A stretch of DNA of 64,000 nt from Leucaena leucocephala. Its lineage: Eukaryota; Streptophyta; Magnoliopsida; Fabales; Fabaceae. The notes beneath the pieces were generated by a model. The model was not told the DNA's origin. It made no database searches and saw nothing but the letters and a program-made list of their open reading frames with translations. The translations under genes were made by a program, and so were the position numbers. Within the stretch, counting starts at the first letter, position 1. Each line of letters begins with the position of its first letter. Shown piece after piece: positions 1-12,536 of this stretch. The stretch lies in the NCBI GenBank assembly GCA_037074615.1, contig CM073518.1, forward strand, positions 15,142,501 to 15,206,500. Direction: 5' to 3'.

Positions 1-417
1 CATCTTCTTCTATCTCTGAGTTGAATGATTCAAATTCTCTATTAAATGTCTACAAGTTATAGCTTTGATTGAGATTTAGCTGGCTAGTTGTTAGCTAACC
101 TATTCTAATTCAACTGATTAACTCTTGATATTCTATGGATAATGAAGGTAAGCTAATCTCCAAGGGAACACACTTGTCATTGATTCATATCATCAACATA
201 AACACCTAAAATCATAAATAATAGTATAGGATTTACATTCAGTTTTAGTTCAAACATCCCATCATAGAAATCATCTGCTTAATTTGTTAAATTGGGGCTC
301 ATTAGATTAATTAGGTACCTTAGTATCCATTTAGTTTCCTTATGAATCGAACTAGGTTAGCCTTCACTTACTATTGGTTAGCTTAGTTTTGTTTGGTAAT
401 TAAAACGACAGTTATCA
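1..417 (-). repeat. LTR-like repeat, inverted copy A (cut by window start)
   Basis: This stretch is the reverse complement of 10441-10860, with clear but imperfect similarity. Similarity stops abruptly at 417, where the reverse strand begins TGATAACTGTCA, while sequence outside that point is unrelated in the two copies. An abrupt boundary starting with TG fits an LTR 5' end in minus orientation. The other end lies outside the window, and the family is not recognised. Confidence 0.45.
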
Positions 418-762
418 GGTGTACGTGATGTTAATCTTAGTACGTACTATATGGCCGACATAGCTGTTAAACGATGGCCTATTTTCCCCTTATCTGTCTT
501 AGAGACCCATTTTATACGGGTTGAGCCTCTTTCTCTTTTCTTCCGTTGCTGACTAGAACCTAAACCTGAACTATCCATGATTTGTTTAAAAAACAATAAA
601 TAAAGATAGTAGTATGGTACAACTAACCAGCAATAGAAAATACTATTTGCTACTAAAAAATGAGTTAAGAGTAGAAGGCTATTTATTTATAACAAGCAGG
701 GACCTAAAAAATTAATTGTAAATTGACCATGAGGATACACAAATTGACCATTACCTAATATA
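418..762. other. Unassigned spacer
   Basis: AT-rich sequence between the inverted repeat and the first solo LTR. No coding potential, no repeat boundary and no similarity to other parts of the window were seen. Confidence 0.4.
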
Positions 763-3607
763 TGTCATGTCCTTATTTTTACCTTCAATTATGCTTAATT
801 AGAAGTAGTTTGAACCACTTTTAGATTTATTCATCTTGAAAGAGTAAATTTTCAAAAAGTAAAATTTACAGTTATTGTTCACCTAAAAATTCTAGATTAC
901 ATATCTAAATTTCTTTTGAAAGTTGTTTCATTAAACTTTGAGGGAAAAATATAAAACTAAGGTTTAATTTTCCAAATCAATACAATTTATTTGTTGAAAA
1001 ACCACTGTTCATTTGGTAAATCTGGAAACTCAAGTTTTTTTGCCTTAACTCCAAAAATTCATTTCTCCTTGATCCCTTATCCTAATGAGATGTATTATAT
1101 ATATTTAAAGCTAAAAATTCTTTTATTTGATATTTCAAAATATCTCTTGAACCTCACTGCCTCATAACTTGCGAAATTATTCCTTTTCGGATTTTATCTC
1201 TTACTTTGAAAAATCATAGTAATTCGAAAACATAACCCATTAAGGTGTTCTTGATTTCCATTTAAATCTCTGTATCTTAGCTATATTAATGCCAAATGTC
1301 AAGTAATAACTAGTACGTTAAGTTTCTAAAAACTCCATCATAAGGACACTCCTTATATTACATACAAGCCATAATGTACTAGTGCATTTCTTAAAGTCTT
1401 GTAGCCACATTATATCATAATACAAGTTCATTCATTCATATTCGACCCTTTTACCTTTGAGGTTCCAGTACCTAAGACATGGTTATTCATATGGAAGGAG
1501 TGAGATTTCATTGAAATCCCAACAACAAGTCATATAAACTCTAATATCATCATGCTTGATTAAATGCCTAATATATTATCATGATATGCGAGCTACTTTA
1601 GGTTCATATATAAGCAATCTCTAACATGCATATTGTCATGACATATAGAGCAAGGAGTTACATCCCTTCATCTATCATCATAGCATCATCTAAAGCTCAA
1701 CCAAAAATCATAATGAATAAGCAAGCACATACTCAAATAAGTACAACATTATAGTTAGGTATTCTTTCTACCTCTTATGCTATCTTTGACAAGCTCCTCT
1801 TGAAGTGGTCTTCCTTTCAAACAAATATCAAAACCTAGCCATTACAAAACATTACAAGTCACAACTTGATTTTAATACAAATACAAGTCTAGGTTTTCAC
1901 TAGTTTCCTTTCTTTGTCCATTTTATGTCTTATAGTTCTACCTTCCCAAAATAAAGTCTCATGGTCCATTTCCACAAATTGTTTTATGTAGAATTCAAAT
2001 ATGAAGTTAGAATTTGAAGATTCAATTTCCTCCTTATCCTATTGTACATAACGGAATGCACCCTCTGCATTTTCCAAACATTCTCATTTTGATTCCAATG
2101 CTTCCAATACTTGTTTATATACTTTACCCCACACAATTTTTCATTTTAAACCCATTGGAAGCATTAAAATCATGAAATTCTTACATATGAACAATGATTA
2201 GTATAATGGCAACAATGAGCTCAAAACCCTAATTGCATGCATACTTGAATTTCTAAGTTAATTCCACTTGGCTTTAGCTTATTTAAGCTCATATAACTTA
2301 TACATAACATAAAATTTATACCTTTCCCATAATATGGTAGTACCTCCAGCAAACATTATGCAAGAGATGTTTCCATTAAACCACTTAAAACCTAGAGCAA
2401 TCTTTCTGTCGTATCCTTAATCTCACCTTTACATATACTCAATTGGAAGTAGCTTGTACCAATTGATTACCTCTTTAGCTTAGAAACATGAATTTTCAAT
2501 AAAAGGGTTATCGGATACTATTCACTGGCACTGTTCATTCAGTAATCAAGAATACAGTCTGAACTTTAAAAATTCATAATTAAATCTAGAAAAATCTAAA
2601 TAGGGTGGTTCCAATTTCTAATGAAAGATCTTTTATTTAAATTGGAAGGAAAAATATTAAACTAAGGTTTCCTTGTCCAAATGAAATCAATTTATTCGTT
2701 GAAAAATACTATTCATTTGGTAAATCTAGAAGTTCCAGTTTCCTTACCTTATTTTCAAAAATTTATTTCTCCTTGTTCACTTATCCAATTGAGGCATGTT
2801 ATATATGGATTGAAATCCCCATACATGTACTTTACGTTTATAAAATTTTGTGGAAAAACTCGTTCGTTTTCTATTTAAAATTCGCCCATGAACCTCACAG
2901 CCTCTGGTTGCTCATTTTATCTTGTTCCACATTTTATTTTCAACTTTGAAAAATCATAACAATTCGAATACTTAACCAATTGAGGCGTTATTGGTATCCA
3001 TTTAAAGCTCTAGATCTTAACTATTTTCATACCAAATTTCACGTCAAAATACGTTTGCTAAGTTATGAAAACTACTGTCTAAAGAGTACTACCTCAGAAT
3101 TGGTACATAGTATCATACACCATGCATATCAAAATATCATCTTCTAAGGTCAAGTACTCAACTTTAATTCATATACAAATTCAACCATCCATATTTACCC
3201 TTTTTCCTTGAGATGTTCCAACACCTATAACATGGTTATGTATATGGAAAGAATGAGATTTCCATGAAATCTCAATAGCAAGTCATACAAACTATAATAA
3301 CATGAATGCTTGATTAAATGCCTAACATGTTATCATGGTTTGGGAGCTACTTTGTGAACATATATAAGCAAACTCTAACATGCATATTGTCATGACACTA
3401 GTTGCAAGGAGTTGTAAACATTCATACTTCATCATCATCATCAAAACATCATCTCAAGCTCAACCAAGAATCCTAACTAACAAGAAAGCATACAATCAAA
3501 CAAACATAAGATTATAGTTAGATATTCTTGCTACCTCCTAGCTATCTTTGTCACTCTCTTCTTGAGATGATCTTCTTCCCACACAAATGTCAAAACCTAG
3601 CCATTAC

Positions 3608-6449
3608 TGTAACATCCTTATTTTTGTACGTCTTACGGACCATTCGGTAGCATTTAAAACCACTTACATGACCCTTGAAGTCCATTAGCTAAATCTGAAA
3701 TTTTTACTCTTGGCGAGTTACTGTTCATATGGTATTCTAGATTAGGAGACGAACTTCAAAAAATCATAATTAATTCTAGGAAAATATAAATGAAGTGGTT
3801 CAAAATTCTACTCGAAGCTAACATATTGAAGTTTAAGGGAAAAATAATTTCCTGACCAAATGCTTATCCAATTAATACATTTTAATCGTTAAATATTACT
3901 ATTCATTTGGCAAAAATTCTAAAAACAGATTCCGGTCCCTGACTTTGAAAAATTTGTTCTCTTTGTACAGACATCAAAATAAGGCGATCTTGGTGTCAAA
4001 ATGAAGCTTGACATGTTAAATCAATGTCTGTAAAATTTTATACATTTATTCTATCATTTAATATTTTTCATTATATCATAAACATTGTAGCTTAAACTGG
4101 TCATACAGCATCATTACTTGCAATAATTCTTCACATAATATCATATAACATTTATATTAACCCATCCTAACTCTCTTCATGCTTCTTCATCCTCTTTCAT
4201 CATTCATAAACCTATTGGGATTGGGATTACATGGAGGGGGTGTGATTTTTGGGGAATTCTCAGTAGCAAACGGTACTAAACAATGCATGCATTAATGTAC
4301 ATACTTGTGAAAGTGTTAACATTGTGTAATATGCATGCTTCAATGTATCATATAAAATACAATTGGCCAAAGTAATCATAGAAATAGAGCTTCAATCATG
4401 TACACATATGCAACAAAATTCAACATTGCCATAGCACAACCAAGCATACATTCAATACATACAAGTTTAGGATAAGTTTACTACCTTATTGCTTTACTTC
4501 CTTTCACTTTAACTTTTTTTCTTCCTTCTTACTTTTCCTTAATGTGTGGCTGCCTCTTTTGAGTCCACAATCAAATCCTAACATCACATAATCATCCATT
4601 CATTACAATCTAATTTCTCTTGAACATTGAGCTTACTTAACTACATTAACTCTCCTTAATCTTTACTAATTGACTTGGCATTTGAATCAATTGATATCTT
4701 GACTTTACCCTACGCAATTTCACCTTTTGAATCCATTTATGAGCTTAGAATCATGAAATTCCACCTCCCATGCACTGTTTTGGACAGATTTGAAAAATAT
4801 GCATAATTCTTCCAAAAATTCTCATTTTGATTCCAATGCTTCCCATACTTATTTCTCTAATTTACCCCACACAATTTTTCATTTTAAAACCATTGGAAAC
4901 ATCAAAATCATGAAAATCTAATCACTGTTCATGCGTGTGAACAGCAACAGAGAAGACTTTCAACAATTACAACTTTAATTCCAATGCTTCCAAGGTTCAA
5001 GAATATCAACTTGATTCAATAACCAATCATCTAACTAGCTTGTTTAAGCATCAATTTCATAGTTCTAACTTAATTTTCCTCTTCTTCCTTTAACTTTGAA
5101 TTTTGGATAGCAAGGGTTCCAAGGGAAGAATGAAGTTTCTAACCATTGAAACCTAAGTTTCTTCCTTTCAAAACACTTATAAATAAACTAGGAAGGATCT
5201 CTTACCTTAGGTACTTGCTTAGGTGGCTTCTCCTTGATCTTATTTTGAGTTCTTTCTTCATTTTGGCATGGTTTCCCCAAGGGTACTCTAGGTACACAAA
5301 ATTGTGAAGACAAGGGGGGTATTTATAGCCAAAACTTTGGCACCTTGGGTCCATAATGTCCGCACTTGTCCTCATTATTATAATGGCCTAATCTTGAACT
5401 TGATTAGTTAGTTTTTGGATTAATTAACCTTAATCCTCATTAGGTTAATTCTTATATTATTTTATTACATTTTAGCACATGGAATAATCTTCCTTTCTTC
5501 TTCTTGGTGCCATGTGTAAATCTTGTGGGACCCACCATATGCAAAACCCTAATTCTCCTTTATCCCTTTTTTTTCTTTTTCAAAAATTCATAAATTATTC
5601 ATTATTAGACTTGGGCTCCAAGACAACTTTTGGGACTTATTGGGCTTCCCTAGGATGAAATCTTGAGCCTTCCTTAGGTCCAATTGCTAATTGGCAAAAT
5701 CCCAGGGCACTTCCCTTATACCGACATCCTTAAATTACACTGGTCTTGAAATAAATACTAGACACCTCTTTTAATGGTTCTAACATTTTTTAAAATTCAT
5801 TCTAATATAAAATGAATTCCCTGCAAAGTCCCATAATTTTATGAGACCCAGAAGTCTTAATAAAAATTACATATATTTCCTTTAAACCCTTTATCAGTGT
5901 CATTTTTCACCGTAAATTCCATAATTAAACCTACATGACTCCTATTTTACTTCTGTCAATTTCATAAATTCTTATATTAATTATAATAATTTACTACCAA
6001 ATTTTATCTGATTATGAGGTCTAGAAGATACTTCAATAATTACTAAACTTCTGAAATTAATATCAATTTTTTGATACCTCAAATCAAAATTTTGTGTTGC
6101 GTTAAACTAATCAGAATAATTTTCTCTATTTACTAGGAAAATTTGGGACTAAACTTATTATGGGCATTTTTGGGCCTTTTCCGGCTCAACTTTTTATATT
6201 TACCATTTTGCCCTTGGACTTTTCATAATTATACTTTAGGCCCTCAACTTTTCATAATTACACTTAATAGCCCAAAGCTTTTGTCTACTTTACATTTCAT
6301 ACCATAGAACTTTTAGACTTTTTATTTTAGTCCCTCTTCTTTATTCCTTTGTCTACTCATCACTTTTCCTCTCATTTCATCATCATAATCCTTTCCAAAT
6401 CTCTTTCCTCTATCAGTCTTATACAGATAGAAAAAATTAGGATATAACA
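3608..6449 (-). mobile_element. Ty3/gypsy-type solo LTR, inner layer
   Basis: It interrupts the middle LTR in a segment that is continuous in the related LTR copy near 1835-1865. Flanks are ATTAC (3603-3607) and ATTGC (6450-6454), a target duplication with one mismatch. Read on the minus strand it starts TGTTATATCCTAATTTTTTC and soon reaches TCTGTATAAGAC, matching the plus-strand LTR at 43439, so these two form a second LTR family. Length is 2842 bp. Confidence 0.8.
5314..5328 (-). promoter_or_regulatory. LTR core promoter (TATA plus C-run)
   Basis: The complement reads CTATAAATACCCCCC inside the inner solo LTR, in the sense orientation of that LTR. Confidence 0.6.
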
Positions 6450-7155
6450 ATTGCAAAGTAACATCAAGTTACAACTCAATTTCAAAATAATTCCAAGACT
6501 AGGTTCTCACTAGATTCTATTCTTTATTCTTTAATTTATGACTTATACTTCCATCTTCCTAAAATAATTTCTCATGATTCATTTCCACATAATTTTTCAT
6601 GTAGAATCCAAATATGAAATCAGAATTTCCAAAATCAAATCAGATCATTGGCTGCTGCACAGAACTGAAATGCCTCTTACATTTTCCAAAAATTCTCATT
6701 TTGATTCCAATACTTCCAATACTTGTTTCTCTACTTTATCCCCACACAATTTTCCATTTTAAACACATTGGAAGCATCAAAATCTTGAAATTCCAATATA
6801 TGAACATTGTTTTGTAGAGTAACAGCCAAGAACACAATATTCCATTCACATGCATACTTGGATTTCCAAGCTAGTACCACTTGATTCTTGCTTGTTTGAG
6901 CTTATCTAAACTATCTATAACATAAAACTCATATTCCTTTCACATGAAAATAGAATGTCCAACAGCTCCACCAAGGAAAATATGTCACAAAACCCTCTTA
7001 AAACTAAGAGCAAACTTGCTAGAATAGAGTCCAAGATCAAGGGAACTAATTACCTTTCTTGTTCTTCCAAGTTGCTTGCTTCTTTTTTGCTTCAACAGAA
7101 ACTTAGCAAGAGGTTCCCTATGGAGCCAAGAATGCCGACCCAAGTCTGAATTTGA

Positions 7156-7169
7156 GGGGGTATTTATAG
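7156..7169 (-). promoter_or_regulatory. LTR core promoter (TATA plus C-run)
   Basis: The complement reads CTATAAATACCCCC in the middle solo LTR (2407-8432). Confidence 0.6.
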
Positions 7170-8567
7170 AAAATTTTGGTGGAAATGGAATGCCAATATT
7201 ACTTTGGTTACTATTTAATCTAATGGTCCATAATCCACCTTGCAAGAAGCTTGGCCTAGAAGCCTCATTAATGACATCATGAAGGCTATGTTTAGTGCAA
7301 TAAATTGAAAAATACTAATAGAAAATATTCTAGTCCAATCCGGTACTGATCCAACCAGTTTCACAAAAACCAGACTATTTTATGTTCCCAATTTTTGTAA
7401 TATTCCAGAATATGTATTCTGTCAGGAAAACTAGCGTTTAGGTTTCTCCTACCATTGACATTGTTATACTGAGTATTTATCTGCTATCCATCCATTGAGA
7501 AATGACCAAAATACCCTTGGCACCCTTTCTTGCACTATATTAACTCTAAGGGCATAATTGTTATTTCACACCTCTTTATACCTTATCAGGGCTATACTGA
7601 CTCTGAGTAATCATTCCTGTACTTACCTTGGCATTTTGGCCTATCCAAAATGACTAAAATGCCCTCCATTCATCTCTTGTACATTATTACAACACAGGGA
7701 CATTTTCGTAATCTCGTACTTTTCTGAGGTTCCTTTGGACACTGGCCCACTAACTATTTAGTTACCTTATTGGGCCTTTGTGATGCCATTTTGGGCCTTT
7801 ATATGGGTCCACTACCTTTTATGGCATAAATCCCAAGAAACCTCTCCCGAAGGTATTTATCAGGTATTTTATTCTACTATAAATTTCATTAAAAATTCTA
7901 CATGATTCCTTTTTTGACCCTGTCAATTTTATAAATTCTCATATTAATTATAAGAGTTTACTGTAAAGCTTCATCTGATTCTAAGGTCCGAGAAATACTG
8001 TAATCATTTTTCCTAACTTCAGAAATTTATATCAATTTATCGGGACCTCAAATCGAAATTCTGTGTTGCGTCAAACTAATCGGAATAATTTTCTCTAATT
8101 ACTAGTAAAATTTGGGACTAATCTTTTCCTAGCCATTTTTGGGTATTTTTCGGCTCAATTTCTTCATAATTACACTTTCGCCCCTTGAACTTTTGATAAA
8201 TTATATTTAAGTCCTTAAACTTTTTGAAATTACACTTTATGGCCCAACATTTATTCTACATTCTATTTTGGCACTAAAACTTTTGTAAATTTCACTTAGG
8301 TCCTTAAACTTTCTATTATTTTCAATTCAATCCCTTTCCTTCCTTAAATTGCAACACTTTCCTTAGAAAATATCATATCTATTGCGTACAAATTGTACAT
8401 ACATATCAAATAAGAAAATTAGGGATATGACACTTTCCATACCAAAGTCCAAGATTCAAAGAAGCAATTACCTTTGTTGTTCCAAGTTTGCTTGCTTCTC
8501 TTTGGCTTCAATTAAAATTTTGGCAGCACCTCCCCAAGGGTTGATGCATGGCGCCATTTCAAGAGAA

Positions 8568-8584
8568 GGGGGGGTATTTATAAC
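8568..8584 (-). promoter_or_regulatory. LTR core promoter, variant TATA
   Basis: The complement reads TTATAAATACCCCCCC in the outer solo LTR (763-9216), with a longer C-run than the other copies. Confidence 0.55.
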
Positions 8585-9221
8585 CAAATTTTGGAGTTCC
8601 AAGAACTAATTTATCCTCCAATTTCATAATAAATTCCACAGAACTCCTTTTTTAGTTCTGTCAGTTTTTCATAAATTCTTATATTAATTATAAGAATTTA
8701 CTACAAAAGTTTTATTTGCTTCTAAGGTCATGAAGACCCTGTAATAATTCTCAGACTTTACAAATTAATATCAATTATTTGGGATCTCAAATTGAATTTC
8801 TGAAAAATATGCTTAGCCCAATTACCATTATCTATTTACTAGTAAAATTTGGGATTATAACATTTTTGGGGTAATTCTGGGCATTTTCTTGATCAACTTT
8901 CTCTTATTTACATTTTTGCCCCTTTGAATATGACAAATTATACGTTAGTCCCTAAATTTGTCAAATTCCATTTTGGTCCCTTACTTCAAATTTCAAAACT
9001 CCAATTTGTTCCCCAAAGCCTTTTTCTTGGTATTTATTCCTTTCTTTAATATTTTATTGAAATTTCATAATGTCAATTTGGTCCCTTGATGCAACTTTCA
9101 TATAATCCATCTAACTTTCTTACTTGTGCAATTTAGTCCCTTTCTTCTACTACACTGTAACCTTTTCCTTTATTAATATTCATATATGCTGAATACAAAA
9201 AATTAGGGATATGACAATATC

Positions 9222-9789
9222 ATTATTATTACGTTCTTGCATTTTCACTTCGTGAAAGAGAAAGAGACAACTATATAATAAGTTAAAGTTAGATCGCTCG
9301 GATAAGAGTTGAGGAATCTGAACTTTTTATTTTTAAAAACAAGGAACTTTTGCCACCGCATTCTTCTCAACTATATATTCCAGAATCACGAAACCCTTGG
9401 ACGACTCTAATAGCTCAGGGCAACCTAAGGATTCTTCTTCATCTATATTTGCCTCAATAGATACAACTATGTAACTCAACTATTAAAGCCAAAAAAGTCA
9501 CTCACAAGAACCAACATACTTGCACAGCCAAAAAGCCTCACAAAACTCTAAACTTAGTACTACTAATATTAACATTAATAATATAATGAAGAAGTTAAAT
9601 GGTGACTTACATCTTTAAAATGAGAACGACGACAAAGGGAGTTAACGACGATAGAGATAGTGAACGATGATCGAGTGCACTGTAAACAAGTGGAAAATGA
9701 CAAAAAATGCCTTTCGTCCAAGTCTGTGGTGGTGGGACAAAGAACGGGACCACAAGCGGCTGTGTGAAAAGTACCAAGGATTAGGTTTT
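9222..9789. other. Unassigned spacer, possibly interior of the CACTA remnant
   Basis: Low-complexity, AT-rich sequence right of the LTR nest. It contains short runs rich in CGACGA (about 9627-9680) but no supported ORF. It may be the left interior of the CACTA-like element that ends at 12427. Confidence 0.3.
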
Positions 9790-9885
9790 TGAATGTTTCA
9801 TGGGCTTTTTACTACAGTTTTGATAAACAATACCGTTAAAAGTTTGACATTTACCACTCCAGAAGTTCTGTGGAATACTTTATAT

Positions 9886-9906
9886 GACGGTTTTATTAAA
9901 ACCGTC
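9886..9906. repeat. 21-bp palindrome, CACTA-like subterminal motif
   Basis: Arms GACGGTTTTA and TAAAACCGTC are perfect reverse complements around one central base. Related but imperfect copies occur at about 12285-12322 near the CACTA right end. Confidence 0.6.
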
Positions 9907-10440
9907 AATAACTCATGCTTTTCCTATTTTCTAAAAATTGACAGTATTTCCCCTTACTTTCTTACCTCCCAACATCTAAAAAACTCAAGAATAATACAAT
10001 AATCCATTAACAATAGAATCAACAGTATTATTACAACAGCCAAACTCATCACTTACATAAGCCTTAATTAAGTAGATTACAAATTCATAGTGCTGGTTAG
10101 ATATATGCATATAAAATATAAACTATTTCACTGAAAAAAAGCATGAAACTAAATGAGAATTAAAAAATTGGTTTTATTAATAAAAATAAAAATTAAATAT
10201 TACATAACATAAAAATAAAAATGAAATAGACATCCAACAAGTGTTAGTCCTAGTGAAAGGGAGGACTAGACTATTCTTTAAAAAATATTCTGACTGACTA
10301 TTCTTTATATTTTGAAAGTTTTGTTATCCCATTCCATTAGCCAGTGCCAAAAATGATCAAAATAAAGGAGATGAATAAACGTGAAGCTTTTCAATTAGAT
10401 GAAGCAGAGTCCACGCCTAAGTTTTATGAGTCATTTGGGA

Positions 10441-10860
10441 TGATAACTGTCATTTTAATTATCAAACAAAACTAAGCTAACCAATAGTAAAGCAGAGGCT
10501 AACCTAGGTCAATTCACAAGGAGCCTAAATGGGTGCCAAGTTCGTAATTAATCTAATGAGCCACAAATTAACAAATTAAGCCTATGATTTGTGAGATGAG
10601 ATATTGACTAAATTCTGAAAGTAAATCCTATGTTATTGTTTATGCTTTTATGTGTTTATGAAGATAAAATGAATCAATGACAAGTGTGTTCCCTTGGAGA
10701 TTACCTTACATTCATTATCCATAGAATATGAGAAGTTAATCAGTTGAATTATAATAGGTTAGTTAAAAACTCACCAGCTAAATCTCAATCAAAGCTACAA
10801 CTCGTAGACATTGACCAGAGAATAAGAATCATTCAACTTAGAGATAGAAGAATATGAATT
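10441..10860 (+). repeat. LTR-like repeat, inverted copy B
   Basis: Inverted partner of 1-417, beginning TGATAACTGTCA at 10441. The part listed is the part alignable within the window. The repeat almost certainly continues to the right, but with the other copy cut off by the window start the right boundary cannot be set. Sequence just left of 10441 does not match the flank of the other copy. Confidence 0.45.
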
Positions 10861-11884
10861 AACAAATACAACTATACTCTATTATTGAATCACTCTAATT
10901 AATCACAACCATTTTCAACTCGATCAAGGATGAGAATTAATCAAATATCAATTATGCAGAAATAAGAAATCCAACTCAGTTTCCTACTCCTTTATCATCC
11001 ACTAACTCTAATTGAATCAAAAAACCAAAAGTAAATGCATCAACTTGATACAATTAAATCTGATTTAAAGACTCAATGAAACTCCCTATTCATCTCAAGG
11101 ATTCTGGTTCATCATCATCTCCAAGAGAGCACAACAACCTAGCCTTGCATTGCCATCTGAACTCCAGCAGCGACAGAAAGCATAGCGACAATCATGGTGG
11201 AAGAAGAAAGATGAAGAATGAATGTTGAACTTTCCTCTGGTTCTATTGATTAGAACGGAGGAAAGTTGCATAAGAGAAAATGGAGATGGAGAGAATAAAG
11301 GATGGCAGTGTGTAAGGCGTCAAATATGTGTAGTGTTTTTGTATATTATATGATGATCTGATATGTGTAGCTGATATGAATATATAGAAGTATGGAATGA
11401 GTGATGTCAGATCTTAATTGGATTGAATGGCTGATGTGAACAACTAAATGGCTGATGTGAACAGTACTCCCCATGTGATTTCTATTGCAGAATATGTGTG
11501 ATTCTCCCACTTCCTTCTGTTAGTAACTCCAGGATCTAGTCCATGTGCTATCACATGCCATCAACTCCTTTAGTCCAGCTGTCATTCTCCCTTAATTCAT
11601 TCTGTTATTGCATTAGCCTGTGATGGAAAATTTGAATAAACAGATTATTTGTCCAATTAATCACTAAAATCACATCATTTAATTTCCAACTATTCCAATT
11701 TTATATTATGAACTAATTTGCTCAACATAATAGTAAATATGGATAAAATCAATAATAAATTCTCTTTTAACATATTAAAAATCAGTATAAATATGAGTTC
11801 ATCATGCAGCATGGTAGAAGTACCACTGGTTATGTTGGCAGTAAAGATTAGAATAAAAACTATTAAACCTTTCTTGAAGGTTCT
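10861..11884. other. Continuation of LTR-like repeat B and/or CACTA interior
   Basis: AT-rich and non-coding. It contains a 40-nt hairpin (11228-11267), a TATA-like stretch near 11375, and a short tandem duplication of AATGGCTGATGTGAACA near 11426-11465. The boundary between the LTR-like repeat and the surrounding element could not be placed. Confidence 0.3.
11228..11267. repeat. Hairpin
   Basis: AACTTTCCTC at the left pairs with GAGGAAAGTT at the right. Pairing continues through GTTCTA/TAGAAC with a one-base bulge and a 5-nt loop. Total stem is about 16-17 bp. Confidence 0.6.
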
Positions 11885-12043
11885 CTACCTACTTTTCAAC
11901 TGAGTTCTCCAAATTATCAATTCTTCAAGACGTTTGAGGAGGTCTGGAAACAGGGAAAGCAACAGGTCAGGGAGAAGATGCTTGCCCTCAAAATCATCAC
12001 GTGATCTTTTGCGGGAAGGAGATGAGCCAGAAGATGATGCCAT
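11885..12043 (-). CDS. Candidate first exon, 52 codons, unknown protein
   Basis: The frame starts at ATG 12043, with N-terminus MASSSGSSPSRKRSRDDFEG followed by a leucine-rich stretch that includes LLPDLLLSLFPDLLKRLEEL. The frame stays open further upstream, but the Ser/Arg/Lys-rich start after this ATG looks like a real protein N-terminus (low complexity, basic KRSR cluster that could act in nuclear import). It lies about 380 bp inside the CACTA right terminus and reads inward, the usual place for the first exon of a CACTA-encoded gene. A possible splice donor (AG before GTAGAG) sits at the stop. It could equally be a captured host fragment or chance. No family was recognised. Confidence 0.3.
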   Translation of the reverse strand: MASSSGSSPSRKRSRDDFEGKHLLPDLLLSLFPDLLKRLEELIIWRTQLKSR

Positions 12044-12412
12044 TTGAAGAAAGATGAAAAGGAAGTAGGACAAAATGTATAATGGAAGGGCATTTAAGAT
12101 TGAGAAAATAAAGATGGTTTGTAAGAGGTAGAATGATGGCAAAAAATATGGGAACTGAAGAGGCAAGAGATGTACACTTTCTTTCTACAGATATGGCATG
12201 AAAAAGCAAAGGAGGGAAGGTGAGGAAGGCATAACGATTAACTCATAGTGGAAAAACTGCTATTATAAGTGTTCGGTGTCACTTTTAATGGTTGTTTTAT
12301 GAAAAACCGTCATTAAAAGTTTCTAAAATGCAGATTTATTTACGAATATGACACTGCCTTTTCTTACGGCATTTTTTCTTTTAACCGCCGTGAAGTCGTA
12401 CTGTGATAAGTG

Positions 12413-12427
12413 TTTTTTCTAGTAGTG
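12413..12427 (-). repeat. CACTA terminal inverted repeat (right end)
   Basis: The complement reads CACTACTAGAAAAAA. The base triplet that follows is ATT. The matching left terminus was not found, so the 3-bp target duplication cannot be confirmed. Confidence 0.6.
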
Positions 12428-12536
12428 ATTAGAGATTAATACTCTTATTTGAAAATTTAAAGAATGCTCCAAATTCATTTAACATAATCATTATCGACTA
12501 TGTACTACCATATGTTTGAACTTTTTATATGAAGTT
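12428..12536. other. Unassigned spacer (target of the solo LTR)
   Basis: AT-rich sequence of unknown origin. It is continuous with 24652-24768 once the LTR 12537-24651 and one copy of AAGTT are removed. Confidence 0.4.

Larger units (their letters stand above)
2407..8432 (-). mobile_element. Ty3/gypsy-type solo LTR, middle layer
   Basis: It has exact 5-bp target duplications CTTTC at 2402-2406 and 8433-8437, and the outer LTR reads continuously across them. The termini are TGTCGTATCC at the left and the complement of TGTCATATCC at the right. Its own sequence is about 3.2 kb after removing the inner insertion 3608-6449. It resembles the plus-strand solo LTR 12537-24651 (both have the GATACGACA-type 3' terminus), so it is the same family in the opposite orientation. 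Confidence 0.85.
763..9216 (-). mobile_element. Ty3/gypsy-type solo LTR, outer layer of a three-layer nest
   Basis: In minus orientation the LTR starts TGTCATATCC (end at 9216) and finishes with the complement of TGTCATGTCC at 763. Flanking 5-mers are ATATA (758-762) and ATATC (9217-9221), a target-site duplication with one mismatch. It is split by the insertion 2407-8432, leaving about 2.4 kb of its own sequence. The 3' half is similar to the LTR of the chromovirus at 37812-43438, so it probably belongs to the same Ty3/gypsy family. No internal domain is attached, so it is a solo LTR. Confidence 0.75.
9790..12427 (-). mobile_element. CACTA (EnSpm)-like DNA transposon remnant, right end intact
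   Basis: On the minus strand the element starts CACTACTAGAAAAAACAC at 12427. This is the canonical CACTA terminus, followed by subterminal motifs built on ACGGCGGTT, TGCCGT and AATGACGGTTTT. Related motifs (ACCGTTAAAAG, and TGACGGTTTT facing AAAACCGTC) recur at 9830-9910, so I infer one element with a damaged left side. No matching CACTA left terminus was found, and an LTR-like sequence begins inside it at 10441. A transposase domain was not seen. Confidence 0.45.

Noticed and set aside
1..10860. Single DNA transposon with long terminal inverted repeats spanning the inverted pair
   Set aside because: Sharp boundaries face inward (417 and 10441), not outward, so they do not look like the outer ends of one transposon; kept only as an open question.
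11997..12209. 70-codon minus-strand frame overlapping the MASSS frame
   Set aside because: Hydrophobic and low-complexity in an AT-rich upstream region; the overlapping frame with the basic N-terminus is the better candidate.
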